Part shown: piece after piece, positions 36,045-43,688 of the stretch
How positions within the stretch are numbered: position 1 is the first letter of the stretch
Layout of the letters: every line of letters begins with the position of its first letter
Source of the DNA: Microvirga ossetica
Lineage (GTDB): Bacteria; Pseudomonadota; Alphaproteobacteria; Rhizobiales; Beijerinckiaceae
Length of the DNA: 64,000 nucleotides
Direction: 5' to 3'
NCBI RefSeq assembly: GCF_002741015.1
Contig: NZ_CP016618.1
Location: 310,001 to 374,000, forward strand
Notes under the pieces: model-generated
Databases searched by the model: none
Told to the model about the DNA's origin: nothing
Seen by the model: only the letters and a program-made list of their open reading frames with translations
Program-made: the position numbers and the translations under genes

Positions 36045-36458
36045 TTGCCCAGAGAGGCAGCGATACGCCACATCGCTCGAGGAGCGGCCTATGGGGGTGG
36101 CACGGATGTACCGCCACCCCCGAAACCTCAACCCCTTCCGCAAAAGGTCAGGCGAGCGACGATCCCACCATGGCGGGCGCGATTGGGTTTTGTCGGGCAA
36201 TCCTCAATAGCATGGACGGACCTAGGCCAATGGACAAGGCTGCGAACGATAATCGAGGGGCTGACCTCATCTATCTTGTCCACGACACTGGCCAACATTG
36301 ATGTCGAGTATGAATTCGAACTGGCCCGGCTCCGGGTAACCGCCAAGCCCGACCTCAGAGCAATGCTCATGAACACGGTGCGCCAGCGCCATAGGGAGCG
36401 CCGGGCTTCCTATGTCCGCGAGATCGCGGAGCTGCAAAAGCGGATGAGTCGGAAATAG
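36045..36458 (+). CDS. Hypothetical protein, paralog of 35382-35645
   Basis: The C-terminal 60 residues (LANIDVEYEFELARLRVTAK, RQRHRERRASYVREIAELQK) match the family of the 35382-35645 gene. The N-terminal part is proline-rich and less convincing; the only in-frame start that covers everything is a TTG at 36045 after GGGAGAG. A later alternative start or an upstream frameshift is possible. Confidence 0.45.
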   Translation: MPREAAIRHIARGAAYGGGTDVPPPPKPQPLPQKVRRATIPPWRARLGFVGQSSIAWTDLGQWTRLRTIIEGLTSSILSTTLANIDVEYEFELARLRVTAKPDLRAMLMNTVRQRHRERRASYVREIAELQKRMSRK

Positions 36459-36515
36459 TATCGCATTAACCGTCGCGATCGATTGAACGAAGGGAGCAAG
36501 GCCAGAGGAGCACAG

Positions 36516-36704
36516 ATGCCGCAAGCCCTTGTACCTAACCAGCCTCTCATATCAGGGACCGAAGGCACCGGACCGGTGCCGCCGGGAACAGGAAGGGTGG
36601 AGCAACTGATCGAATGGATCGGGCTCGCGATCTTCGTCGCGCTGGCGGTCAGTGCCGCTGTCATCCTGATCCGAAACCGCCGGGGGACAACCGGGAAGCA
36701 TTGA
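36516..36704 (+). CDS. Small single-pass membrane protein
   Basis: A 62-residue protein with one transmembrane helix (LIEWIGLAIFVALAVSAAVI) and a short basic tail (LIRNRRGTTGKH). AGAGGAG precedes the ATG at the right distance. No family recognised. Confidence 0.5.
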   Translation: MPQALVPNQPLISGTEGTGPVPPGTGRVEQLIEWIGLAIFVALAVSAAVILIRNRRGTTGKH

Positions 36705-36892
36705 CCAAAATACGACCCGTCCTTGCTGGGGCTGTTCGCGGAGGAGGGCTTGGTAACTTAGCCGATCGGCGGCTACTGGGCCGCCGCCAGCAGCAAGATC
36801 AGGATGACTTTTGGCGTCCCGGTCGAAGGTCCGCAGTGGCACGGCACCGTCAGATTAACGGAATGGAATCAGGGGTCGCCATATGAGGCGAT

Positions 36893-36982
36893 ATGACGAA
36901 GTCCCGTCCTGCATTGTACGCCCGCCACCGCTTCCCTGCCGAGGTGATCAACCTCGCGGTCGGGCTGTACTTCCGCTTTCAG
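36893..36982 (+). pseudogene. IS6 family transposase, N-terminal fragment
   Basis: The frame reads LYARHRFPAEVINLAVGLYF, matching the N-terminus of IS6/IS26-type transposases (YKRHRFPPEII...WLYFRF). It is lost after about 30 residues. Confidence 0.6.
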
Positions 36983-37089
36983 CAGCCGGCCATTGTTCGG
37001 CACAATTGCGGCTCGGCACCGTTATCGTCCCGTTAGTTTCAGGCGATCGAGGGCGCCCTCGCTGAAGGTGTTCGACAGGAAACGCAAGG

Positions 37090-37833
37090 ATGGTTGCTGC
37101 TGCTCACTCCCCGCAGACCCTGATGATCCGCAAGCTGGACAGTATCTTTCCTCTCTCCGATGAGGAGAAGCGCGTACTCCAGGATTTGCCGGTGCAGGTT
37201 CAGGCGCTCAAGGCTGACCACGACATTGTGCGCATCGGCGACCGCCCCTCGCACTCCTGCCTACTGCTGGAAGGTTTCACCTGCGTCTATAAGCTGACCT
37301 CGGACGGCAAACGCCAGATCATGGCCATTCATGTTCCCGGCGACACTCCGGACCTGCAAAGCCTGCACTTGAAGGTGATGGACAACAGCGTTGCCACCAT
37401 CTGCCCGTGCACGGTCGGGTTCATCCGACATGACGACCTGCGCCGTGTGTGCGAGCGCTATCCCCGGATCGCCGCCGCCTTCTGGCGCGAGACGCTGGTG
37501 GACGCCTCGATCTTCCGGGAACGGCTGCTCAACGTCGGACGCCGTGAGGCTTACACCCGGATGGCGCATCTTCTCTGTGAGTTTCGGGTGAAGCTGAAGG
37601 CGGTCGGGCTGACCGAGGACGATACCTTCGATCTGCCGCTCACTCAGGTTAAACTCGCTGACGTCATCGGTACCAGCACGGTCCACGTCAACCGGGTTCT
37701 CCAAGCTCTTCGGACCAATGGTCTGATCCAGACCAGGGGAACGCAGGTGACCATCCCTGACTGGGAGAGGTTGAAGGAAGCGGGCGAGTTCGACCCACTC
37801 TACCTTCACTTGGAGAGGGAGGACGCAGCATGA
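37090..37833 (+). CDS. Crp/Fnr family transcriptional regulator
   Basis: A 247-residue regulator. A cyclic-nucleotide-binding-like beta domain (LLLEGFTCVYKLTSDGKRQI, FHVPGD-type HVPGDTPDLQSLH) is followed by the dimer helix and a Crp-type winged helix (LTQVKLADVIGTSTVHVNRV, LQALRTNGLIQTRG). No cysteine cluster of the FNR type is seen. An internal ATG at 37123 is an alternative start. The next gene starts within its stop codon (ATGA). Confidence 0.85.
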   Translation: MVAAAHSPQTLMIRKLDSIFPLSDEEKRVLQDLPVQVQALKADHDIVRIGDRPSHSCLLLEGFTCVYKLTSDGKRQIMAIHVPGDTPDLQSLHLKVMDNSVATICPCTVGFIRHDDLRRVCERYPRIAAAFWRETLVDASIFRERLLNVGRREAYTRMAHLLCEFRVKLKAVGLTEDDTFDLPLTQVKLADVIGTSTVHVNRVLQALRTNGLIQTRGTQVTIPDWERLKEAGEFDPLYLHLEREDAA

Positions 37834-38096
37834 GCCTGACCTTTCAGCCAGTGCGGGTGGACACCGGCTTTGAAGAAGAGGGTGTGCTGGTATTTGACGA
37901 GCACCGGCGGCTCACAGCTGTGCTGGTTCATCTCTCGGATCAGCACGAGATTGCTCCAGGGCAATGGTTTCTGGAGTCAGGCTTTGGTCCGCTCGACGAC
38001 GTCAGCCATCCTGCCTTTGCTGATCTCAATGCGGCACACGACTGGATCAGCCAGCGCCTTGCCCATCGGGCTTGGAGCAGCTCAGCAGTTCCATAG
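37830..38096 (+). CDS. Hypothetical protein coupled to the Crp regulator
   Basis: An 88-residue protein overlapping the Crp gene by 4 bp, so translationally coupled. It has alternating strands (GVLVFDEHRRLTAVLVHLSD) and a helical end (HPAFADLNAAHDWISQRLAH). Its stop codon falls inside Xer-like site 6. No family recognised. Confidence 0.55.
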   Translation: MSLTFQPVRVDTGFEEEGVLVFDEHRRLTAVLVHLSDQHEIAPGQWFLESGFGPLDDVSHPAFADLNAAHDWISQRLAHRAWSSSAVP

Positions 38097-38114
38097 GGGC
38101 ACCTTCTGCGAAAT
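38085..38114 (+). other. Dif-like site 6, centre one base longer
   Basis: Left arm AGTTCCATAG, right arm TTCTGCGAAAT (38104-38114), with a 7-base centre. It overlaps the 3' end of the gene at 37830. Confidence 0.5.
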
Positions 38115-38182
38115 ACGCGCCTTGATGATGACAACCGGCACTTTCGGGAGCAGTTTCAGGTCAGAGTGCCAGAGGTGCACCT

Positions 38183-38458
38183 ATGGTCAAAGAGCGTACG
38201 TTGCTGAAGCAAGCTGTAGATGAATTGGCAACGCTGGAACCGCGCGGCGACGATCCAACTCACTATCAGGCTGAGCGTTACACCTCGGCGCTGGCAGAAT
38301 GGTCCAAGCGCCTCGCCATAAGCACGCTCGAACTCAACCAGCTGGTTCTCATCCGGAAGCTGTTCGGGGTCGGAACAGATCCTAGCCTCCCATCGTTTGA
38401 GCCTTTCCATACTGGGGGTTATGCGAAATGGCGCGGGCTGTCCAAAATGGTCAAATGA
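38183..38458 (+). CDS. Small hypothetical protein whose 3' end crosses pdif site 7
   Basis: A 91-residue helical protein (VKERTLLKQAVDELATLEPR, YTSALAEWSKRLAISTLELN). The last 20 residues are encoded by site 7 and the bases after it, so the C-terminus would change if the module was exchanged. It is the sole gene of the 290-bp module between sites 6 and 7. No family recognised. Confidence 0.45.
   Translation: MVKERTLLKQAVDELATLEPRGDDPTHYQAERYTSALAEWSKRLAISTLELNQLVLIRKLFGVGTDPSLPSFEPFHTGGYAKWRGLSKMVK
38402..38429 (+). other. Dif-like site 7
   Basis: Left arm CCTTTCCATAC, centre TGGGGG, right arm TTATGCGAAAT. On the minus strand the XerC-type arm is ATTTCGCATAA, sharing CGCATAA with E. coli dif. 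Confidence 0.75.
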
Positions 38459-38602
38459 TTGACCCAAGCGATCAAGCACGACGCTCTGGTCGAGTTAAAT
38501 TGAGACTATGGAAATGACGTCCACCAGTCAAAACTTAAGCTAGTTGATGGCGAGGCGCCGCAAGCGTCCAGTGATTGATCCAGACAGGAACGGGGTCGCA
38601 TC

Positions 38603-38809
38603 TTGCCGCGCTACTTCTTCCATACCCTTATTGACGACCGGCTGATCTGGGATGCGGCCGGACAGGAATTGCCGAGCCTCTTGAGCCTCGAGGATCGAGA
38701 ACTGACCCTGGCCGTCTGGTCCGAGGTGTTCGACCGGCAAGGCCGGGTAAGCCGGAGTTTCGTGATCACCGACGAGATCGGCAAGGTGCTGTTCGTCACC
38801 TCTCGATGA
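38603..38809 (+). CDS. DUF6894 family small protein (2 of 4)
   Basis: A 68-residue protein starting with TTG: PRYFFHTLIDDRLIWDAAGQ, ELPSLLSLEDRELTLAVWSE, SFVITDEIGKVLFVTSR. The N-terminal PRYFFH and D-x-x-G-x-ELP are family hallmarks. It lies in the module between sites 7 and 8. Confidence 0.7.
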   Translation: MPRYFFHTLIDDRLIWDAAGQELPSLLSLEDRELTLAVWSEVFDRQGRVSRSFVITDEIGKVLFVTSR

Positions 38810-38842
38810 TTGTCTTTCCCCCTCTGGATGAGGAGAGCCGCG

Positions 38843-39010
38843 ATGGTGAGGTTTCCGATGTTCGGGTTTTCACGCCGGGTCGAGGACACGGTGGCGCGGG
38901 CCATGGCCATCCTCAAGACGCGGGAGGACCATACGTCCAGACAGCTCTTGGCCCGCCCTTCAACACCGGCGGTCAAGCCCATAAAGGCTCGCTACTGGCG
39001 TCAGGAATGA
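38843..39010 (+). CDS. Small basic hypothetical protein
   Basis: A 55-residue basic protein (MVRFPMFGFSRRVEDTVARA, MAILKTREDHTSRQLLARPS). The ATG at 38843 follows GAGGAGAG. No family recognised; same module as the DUF6894 gene at 38603. Confidence 0.4.
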   Translation: MVRFPMFGFSRRVEDTVARAMAILKTREDHTSRQLLARPSTPAVKPIKARYWRQE

Positions 39011-39205
39011 CAATCTGTTCGCAGAAATCGGCTCATCGGAAATTTGCCGCCGAGAATGAAACGCGCAGCCAGGGGCGTCTTGGACCCTCAGCCAGGGCGT
39101 CTTTCCCGCTTTGGAGGCAATGGAGCGAGGTCGGGATGATACGCAACGCGCCCGGTACACGCATTATGAAACCGCCAAGATAAACTTTCCGTAGCGGCTT
39201 CAGCG

Positions 39206-39233
39206 CGGTTTCATACTGCGCGTTATGCGAAAT
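39206..39233 (+). other. Dif-like site 8
   Basis: Left arm CGGTTTCATAC, centre TGCGCG, right arm TTATGCGAAAT, followed by TGCGC. Confidence 0.75.
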
Positions 39234-39351
39234 TGCGCAGCTCTACGCGCGAGTGCGACGACAGGATCACCGGATGGGAGTAGAATAGGCCGAGCAGCGT
39301 TGTCCTGACGCTTTGATGAGCGCCGCCAGCCCATCATGAGGGAGAGCGGCC

Positions 39352-39588
39352 ATGCCTCGCTTGTTCTTTCACGTCCGGTTCGACCACCACAGTCGGAGCC
39401 GCGACGAGCTTGGTCTCGACTTCCCGGACGTGGAAACCGCCTGCGCCGAAGCAGTCCGCGCGGCCAAGGATCTCAGAGATGAGTTCGTGGCTCAGGGGCA
39501 GAACCTGCGGGACTATGTCATTGAGGTCGAGAATGTCTCCGGCGAGCTGGTTTTTCGGCTGCCGTTCTCCGAACTGTTTGATGCTTGA
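39352..39588 (+). CDS. DUF6894 family small protein (3 of 4)
   Basis: A 78-residue protein: PRLFFHVRFDHHSRSRDELG, FPDVETACAEAVRAAKDLRD, YVIEVENVSGELVFRLPFSE. All family landmarks are present. First gene of the module between sites 8 and 9. Confidence 0.8.
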   Translation: MPRLFFHVRFDHHSRSRDELGLDFPDVETACAEAVRAAKDLRDEFVAQGQNLRDYVIEVENVSGELVFRLPFSELFDA

Positions 39589-39715
39589 GCTGGGGCGGCG
39601 GTCGCTTCCCCACAACAAGGTTGTGGGGAAGGGCCAAAGCAAACAGGATGGTGCGGGCCTGAGAACAGAAACACGTTGTGAATGGCCCAGGGTGTGCCTG
39701 GACTCGGGGCAGAGC

Positions 39716-40771
39716 CTAGAGCTCATCATCCGTGTCGCTGTGGCTCCGCCACGTTGTCGGCGTCTGGCCCGACCAGCGCCGGAAGGCCCGGGTGAAGGCA
39801 CTCGCTTCCGAATAGCCCAGCGCCGCCGCGATCTGGGCGAGCGGCACTTGGGTGTCCTGCAACAACTGGCGCGCAATCTCGAACCGGATCTCGTTCGTGA
39901 TCGCCCGATAGCCCATGCCACTGCTCTTGAGATGCCGGCTGAGGGTGCGCCGGTGCATGTTGAGCAGTTCAGCGATGTCGTCGGCTGAGCAGTGATTGCC
40001 CGTCAGCCGCGTGCGCAGCAACCGCCGGATGTCGTCCGAGAATGCGGAGCCTTGCGCGCCTTTCAGTTGCTGGATCTTCTCCTCTAGCATCGCCCGCAGC
40101 ATCGGATCAGCCCCAGCAACCCGCCGATCCAGATCGCGGGCCGGGAAGACAATGCTGGCGCTTTCCTCATTGAACCTGATCGGGGCTCGGAACTGGCGTC
40201 GATACGGCTCCTGATCCACTGGAACGGTCTGGGGTAACAGAACCTCACTCGGGTCCCAGCCCGATCCGCACAGGGCCCGTATGGCGTTCACGGCAACGGC
40301 CAGCGATCCGGCCGAGATCTGATCGGCACTCTCGGCCTTAGGCTGGTAGACCGAGAAGGTGAACAGGGCCGTGTCCTGGCTGATGTTGAGCGACAGCACG
40401 GCGCCCCGGTTCTGGATTCTCAGGTTCTCCACGAGAGCACGCATCGCATCTCCCAGGGTCTCGGAATGCTGCATCAGACGCCCGACCAAGCCCAGCGACA
40501 GGACCGTGGCGCGCTGGCCGACCAGGAGCCCGAAATGCGGACAGTTCGTGCGGGCCACGCACAGGGTCAGCAGCCGGCCCAAGGCCACATAGGAGATTAC
40601 GTTCGTGCCGTCGTCGAAGAGGCGTGGATCGAGCCCGGCCTCCCGGATCACCGGATCGGGATCGAGGCCGAAGCCGCGTAGGGTCGGGGCGATCTCCTTT
40701 GAGACGCCCAGGTGGATGTAGCCGGGGGGAAGTGTTCGCCGAGGGGCAGCCATCTCGTTGGTTATCGCCAT
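39716..40771 (-). CDS. AraC family regulator with arabinose-binding-like N-terminus (PF12625 type)
   Basis: A 351-residue regulator of the OruR/ArgR-like group. The N-terminal 200 residues match the PF12625 domain (LRGFGLDPDPVIREAGLDPR, NCPHFGLLVGQRATVLSLGL). The C-terminal 100 residues hold the two AraC helix-turn-helices (SADDIAELLNMHRRTLSRHL and VPLAQIAAALGYSEASAFTR AFRRW-type, here in two pieces). AGGAGG-like GGAGG precedes the ATG. Target genes unknown; it sits alone opposite the DUF6894 gene in its module. Confidence 0.88.
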   Translation of the reverse strand: MAITNEMAAPRRTLPPGYIHLGVSKEIAPTLRGFGLDPDPVIREAGLDPRLFDDGTNVISYVALGRLLTLCVARTNCPHFGLLVGQRATVLSLGLVGRLMQHSETLGDAMRALVENLRIQNRGAVLSLNISQDTALFTFSVYQPKAESADQISAGSLAVAVNAIRALCGSGWDPSEVLLPQTVPVDQEPYRRQFRAPIRFNEESASIVFPARDLDRRVAGADPMLRAMLEEKIQQLKGAQGSAFSDDIRRLLRTRLTGNHCSADDIAELLNMHRRTLSRHLKSSGMGYRAITNEIRFEIARQLLQDTQVPLAQIAAALGYSEASAFTRAFRRWSGQTPTTWRSHSDTDDEL

Positions 40772-41037
40772 GCCTCCTCACAGAAGTCGAGATTGACGAA
40801 CTTGAGAGGGGGCTCAAGAAGCGCAAAGTCCGCAGGTACCAAAGTGGCCTGGAGTCGGTTGGTATGATGAGCGGCGGTCACAGGGATGGTTGGGCAGTGG
40901 ACATGGCTCTCTCCCGTCTCAAGGCGGGAGCACAGCAGTGTCTCTCAGTCGTCTGCGCCCGAACACGTCGGCAGACGATAGATCTAAACGATTTAGCAGT
41001 TCCATCGTTCAGATTTATCGGTCAACAGTTAGACACT

Positions 41038-41065
41038 ATGTTCCATAAAGGCGCTTCTGCGAATT
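41038..41065 (+). other. Dif-like site 9, adjoining an IS
   Basis: Left arm ATGTTCCATAA, centre AGGCGC, right arm TTCTGCGAATT. On the minus strand the XerD-type arm is TTATGGAACAT, matching 8 of 11 bases of the E. coli dif XerD arm. Five bases (ATCCG) then separate it from the IS at 41071. Confidence 0.78.
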
Positions 41066-41155
41066 ATCCGTGTAGACGCAATATAGAGATGACACCCCTC
41101 TGCAAAGTTCAAATGGCACTCTCCTGCTTTTCGGGGTTGCAGGAGGACGTGCCGC

Positions 41156-42454
41156 ATGACGGTGGTGTCGATGAGCGCCAAGGAGTTTTCCCAGCTGGAT
41201 GTGCTGATGGATTTAGAAGCCCGTCGGGTGACCGTTCGGGACGCTTGCGGCCTGCTCCGGCTCAAACGCCGACAGGTCTTCCGGCTGTTGAAGGACTTCC
41301 GGCAGCACGGAGCTGCCAGCCTCGTGTCGAAGCGGCGTGGCCAGCCCGGCAACAACCGCCTGCCGCAGCCGGTCCGTGATCTGGTCATGACGCTCATCAA
41401 GGAGCGCTACGCCGACTTTGGCCCGACCCTGGTGGCCGAGAAGTTGCTTGAGGTTCATGACTGCCGGGTGTCACGGGAGACCCTGCGCAAGTGGATGATC
41501 GAAGACGGTCTGTGGCTGGATCGCCGCCGGCGCCTTCCTTCGGTTCATCAGCCACGCAATCGCCGCGAGCGCAGGGGCGAACTGATCCAGATCGACGGCT
41601 CCAAGCATTGGTGGTTCGAGAACCGTGGCCCACAATGCACGCTTCTGGCTTATATCGATGATGCCACCAGCCAGCTGATGCATGCGGCTTTCGTGCCCTC
41701 GGAGTCCACCTTCGATTACCTGCGCGAGACGCATGAATACGTCACAGCCCATGGCCGTCCGATCGCCTTCTACTCGGACAAGCACGCCATCTTCCGGGTC
41801 AGCAACACAGAGGCTGAAAGCGGCGACGGCATGACCCAATTCGGGCGGGCCCTGCATGAACTCAACATCGACATCCTCTGCGCCAACACACCGGCTGCCA
41901 AGGGCCGCGTCGAGCGCTCGTTCGGCACGCTGCAGGATCGCCTGGTCAAGGAGATGCGCCTTGCCGGCATATCGACGATCGAGGCAGCAAACGCCTTCCT
42001 GCCGGGGTTCCTGGCCGATCATAACCGGCGTTTCGCCAAGGAGCCCATCAGCCCCTCGGATGCGCACCGTCCGGTGCCGCAGGACATGGTGCTGGAGGAT
42101 ATCTTCGCCTGGAACGAGGAGCGCACCATCACCCGCAATCTGACGCTCCAGTACGACAAGGTGCTGTTCCTGCTCGAGCCCACTGAGCTGACGCGCCCTC
42201 TCGCCCGCCAGCGTGTGACGGTGATCGACTATCCGGACGGACGGCTGGCGATCCGGCACAACGGGGTCGACCTGCCATACCGCACCTATGACAAGCTGCG
42301 GCGGGTGACGCATGCGGCGATTGTCGAGAACAAGCGCCTGAGTGAGGTGCTGGCCTATGTGGCGCAGCGTCAGCAGGAGCGGGACGAGCAGCGCTCGGCC
42401 AAGGCGCCGCGCCGGCGGGGGCAGGGTGAGCGTCACATGTTCAAGACACCGTAA
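41156..42454 (+). CDS. IS1202/ISNCY-like DDE transposase, divergent relative
   Basis: A 432-residue relative of the 440-residue transposases at 25.4, 26.9 and 47.9 kb. HTH VTVRDACGLLRLKRRQVFRL, then the rve core LIQIDGSKHWWFENRG, FYSDKHAIFRVS and AKGRVERSFGTLQDRLVKE. A GGAGG site precedes the ATG. It appears intact. Confidence 0.87.
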   Translation: MTVVSMSAKEFSQLDVLMDLEARRVTVRDACGLLRLKRRQVFRLLKDFRQHGAASLVSKRRGQPGNNRLPQPVRDLVMTLIKERYADFGPTLVAEKLLEVHDCRVSRETLRKWMIEDGLWLDRRRRLPSVHQPRNRRERRGELIQIDGSKHWWFENRGPQCTLLAYIDDATSQLMHAAFVPSESTFDYLRETHEYVTAHGRPIAFYSDKHAIFRVSNTEAESGDGMTQFGRALHELNIDILCANTPAAKGRVERSFGTLQDRLVKEMRLAGISTIEAANAFLPGFLADHNRRFAKEPISPSDAHRPVPQDMVLEDIFAWNEERTITRNLTLQYDKVLFLLEPTELTRPLARQRVTVIDYPDGRLAIRHNGVDLPYRTYDKLRRVTHAAIVENKRLSEVLAYVAQRQQERDEQRSAKAPRRRGQGERHMFKTP

Positions 42455-42497
42455 GGCGCCCCGGCGGAGCAACCCCGACCAGCTCCGCCGGGGCGCC
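42455..42497 (+). terminator. Strong GC hairpin after the transposase
   Basis: Stem GGCGCCCCGGCGGAGC (42455-42470) pairs with GCTCCGCCGGGGCGCC (42482-42497). It starts directly at the transposase stop codon. A T-run is weak, so it may act as an mRNA 3' stabiliser or terminator. Confidence 0.6.
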
Positions 42498-42589
42498 CTC
42501 CCCAACCGGTTTTAGACCCAGGGTGTCATGTCAACTTTGCACGCTAAGTGCCATTTCTGGATTGCGCCGAGACGGTGGCGTTTAATTCA

Positions 42590-42844
42590 TCACCCATACG
42601 CGAGCGCGCATGCCTCCCGACGAATGGTCATGGAAATCGTCACGGTCAGCACCCGCTCGCCATGCTCATCTCTAACCTCAACCATGATCTCGGGGGCATG
42701 ACCCTTCGGCAACCGGTCCCGTCCGAGCTCAGCCGCGCTGTTAGCAGCCTCGGCGGCGGCTTCGTCCAGGCTGTCGAATTCAAGGCCATCGTCATCGCGG
42801 GTGAAGCTGTCACCTTCCCGCACGTCAAAATAGAAGCGTGCCAC
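42590..42844 (-). CDS. DUF6894 family small protein (4 of 4)
   Basis: An 84-residue protein: ARFYFDVREGDSFTRDDDGL, FDSLDEAAAEAANSAAELGR, IMVEVRDEHGERVLTVTISM. Family landmarks present. It lies just right of the IS, in the module between sites 9 and 10. Confidence 0.8.
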   Translation of the reverse strand: MARFYFDVREGDSFTRDDDGLEFDSLDEAAAEAANSAAELGRDRLPKGHAPEIMVEVRDEHGERVLTVTISMTIRREACALAYG

Positions 42845-42894
42845 TGTTCCCTCCTGATGGGTGTCTACAAACTCATTGGGAGGCTGATTGTTCG

Positions 42895-42920
42895 TAGTTC
42901 CATAAATGCTTATCGGAAAT
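42895..42920 (+). other. Dif-like site 10, centre two bases shorter
   Basis: Left arm TAGTTCCATAA, right arm TTATCGGAAAT with only ATGC between. The shorter centre probably makes it unusable for Xer exchange. Confidence 0.5.
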
Positions 42921-43164
42921 TCCTGGTCCGCATGATCCGATTGCGGATCATCGAGAGAGTGCCGAGGAGGAGGGCGCCGACGACCCCGCCAATGGCTGGA
43001 TCCCTGACCAGATGGGGGTCGTGCGTTGGGCTCATGACCATCTGGCAGCAGCAGAACAGTGCCCCAACCAACATACCGAGACTCGCCCCGAGAAGGGCAG
43101 AGTCGACAATGTCCGTTTCAATTGGAGCCGGTTCCTGGTCCATGCCATCTTGTAACACAGCCAT
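42910..43164 (-). CDS. Small two-helix membrane protein in a pdif module
   Basis: An 84-residue protein starting at the ATG at 43164. Two hydrophobic segments, SALLGASLGMLVGALFCCCQ and AIGGVVGALLLGTLSMI, then a basic tail (RNRIMRTRNFR) whose last codons lie in site 10. It fills the 260-bp module between sites 10 and 11. No family recognised. Confidence 0.55.
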   Translation of the reverse strand: MAVLQDGMDQEPAPIETDIVDSALLGASLGMLVGALFCCCQMVMSPTHDPHLVRDPAIGGVVGALLLGTLSMIRNRIMRTRNFR

Positions 43165-43182
43165 CCCCGTGTCCTGAGGAAC

Positions 43183-43210
43183 GTGTTCGATAAAGGACAT
43201 TACGCGCAAT
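43183..43210 (+). other. Dif-like site 11
   Basis: Left arm GTGTTCGATAA, centre AGGACA, right arm TTACGCGCAAT, followed by TCGCGG. Confidence 0.65.
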
Positions 43211-43293
43211 TCGCGGACAATCTTCTCACACCTGCGCGAAGCCGCTAAGCTGACCTCATCCGCTTATCTGCGGAGCGGAAACGAGGAGCTTTG

Positions 43294-43650
43294 ATGCGTA
43301 GTCTCAGACCAGCAGCACTCATGTTTGTCTTGATGGGAGCCATTCCGGCTCAGGCGCTTTCGAAGAGCGAGAAAACCGCGCTTGTGGGTATTCTTGTGGC
43401 CCAGATCGCCCGCTGCTACTCCCCCGCACCAGGCCAAACAGAGGCGGCCATCATCAAGCTGCATTTGGAGCGGAACGGCAGCGTCGCTGACCTCCAGGTG
43501 CTGGAGCCGCAACCCAACTCCGAGACCAACCAAGCTGTTATCCAGGCGGCTGAACGAGCAATCCGGCGATGTGCACACTTCGAGATCCCAGCGAAGTTCG
43601 GTGCCTCTTATGATCTCTGGAAGCGCGTGACGATCCAGTTGGGCCGCTGA
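43294..43650 (+). CDS. Periplasmic TonB/TolA C-terminal-like protein
   Basis: A 118-residue protein with a signal peptide (SLRPAALMFVLMGAIPAQA, cleavage probably after AQA). The mature part has the TonB/TolA C-terminal pattern: ARCYSPAPGQTEAAIIKLHL, RNGSVADLQVLEPQPNSETN, IQAAERAIRRCAHFEIPAKF. Two cysteines could form a disulfide. It carries no transmembrane anchor or proline-rich linker, so it is a stand-alone domain. The ATG follows GAGGAG. Confidence 0.72.
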   Translation: MRSLRPAALMFVLMGAIPAQALSKSEKTALVGILVAQIARCYSPAPGQTEAAIIKLHLERNGSVADLQVLEPQPNSETNQAVIQAAERAIRRCAHFEIPAKFGASYDLWKRVTIQLGR

Positions 43651-43688
43651 TTTAGCGAAAGTTGGAGGGTATTATGCGAGCGGTGCTA

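Larger units (their letters stand above)
41071..42572 (+). mobile_element. Second IS1202/ISNCY-like element, about 1.5 kb
   Basis: Left end TGTAGACGCAAT; the right end inferred from a matching inverted repeat (minus strand TCTCGGCGCAAT, then internal repeats TGCAAAGTT and ATGxCAC shared by both ends). No 5-bp direct repeat matches ATCCG on the right, so the right flank may have been altered after insertion. Confidence 0.7.
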
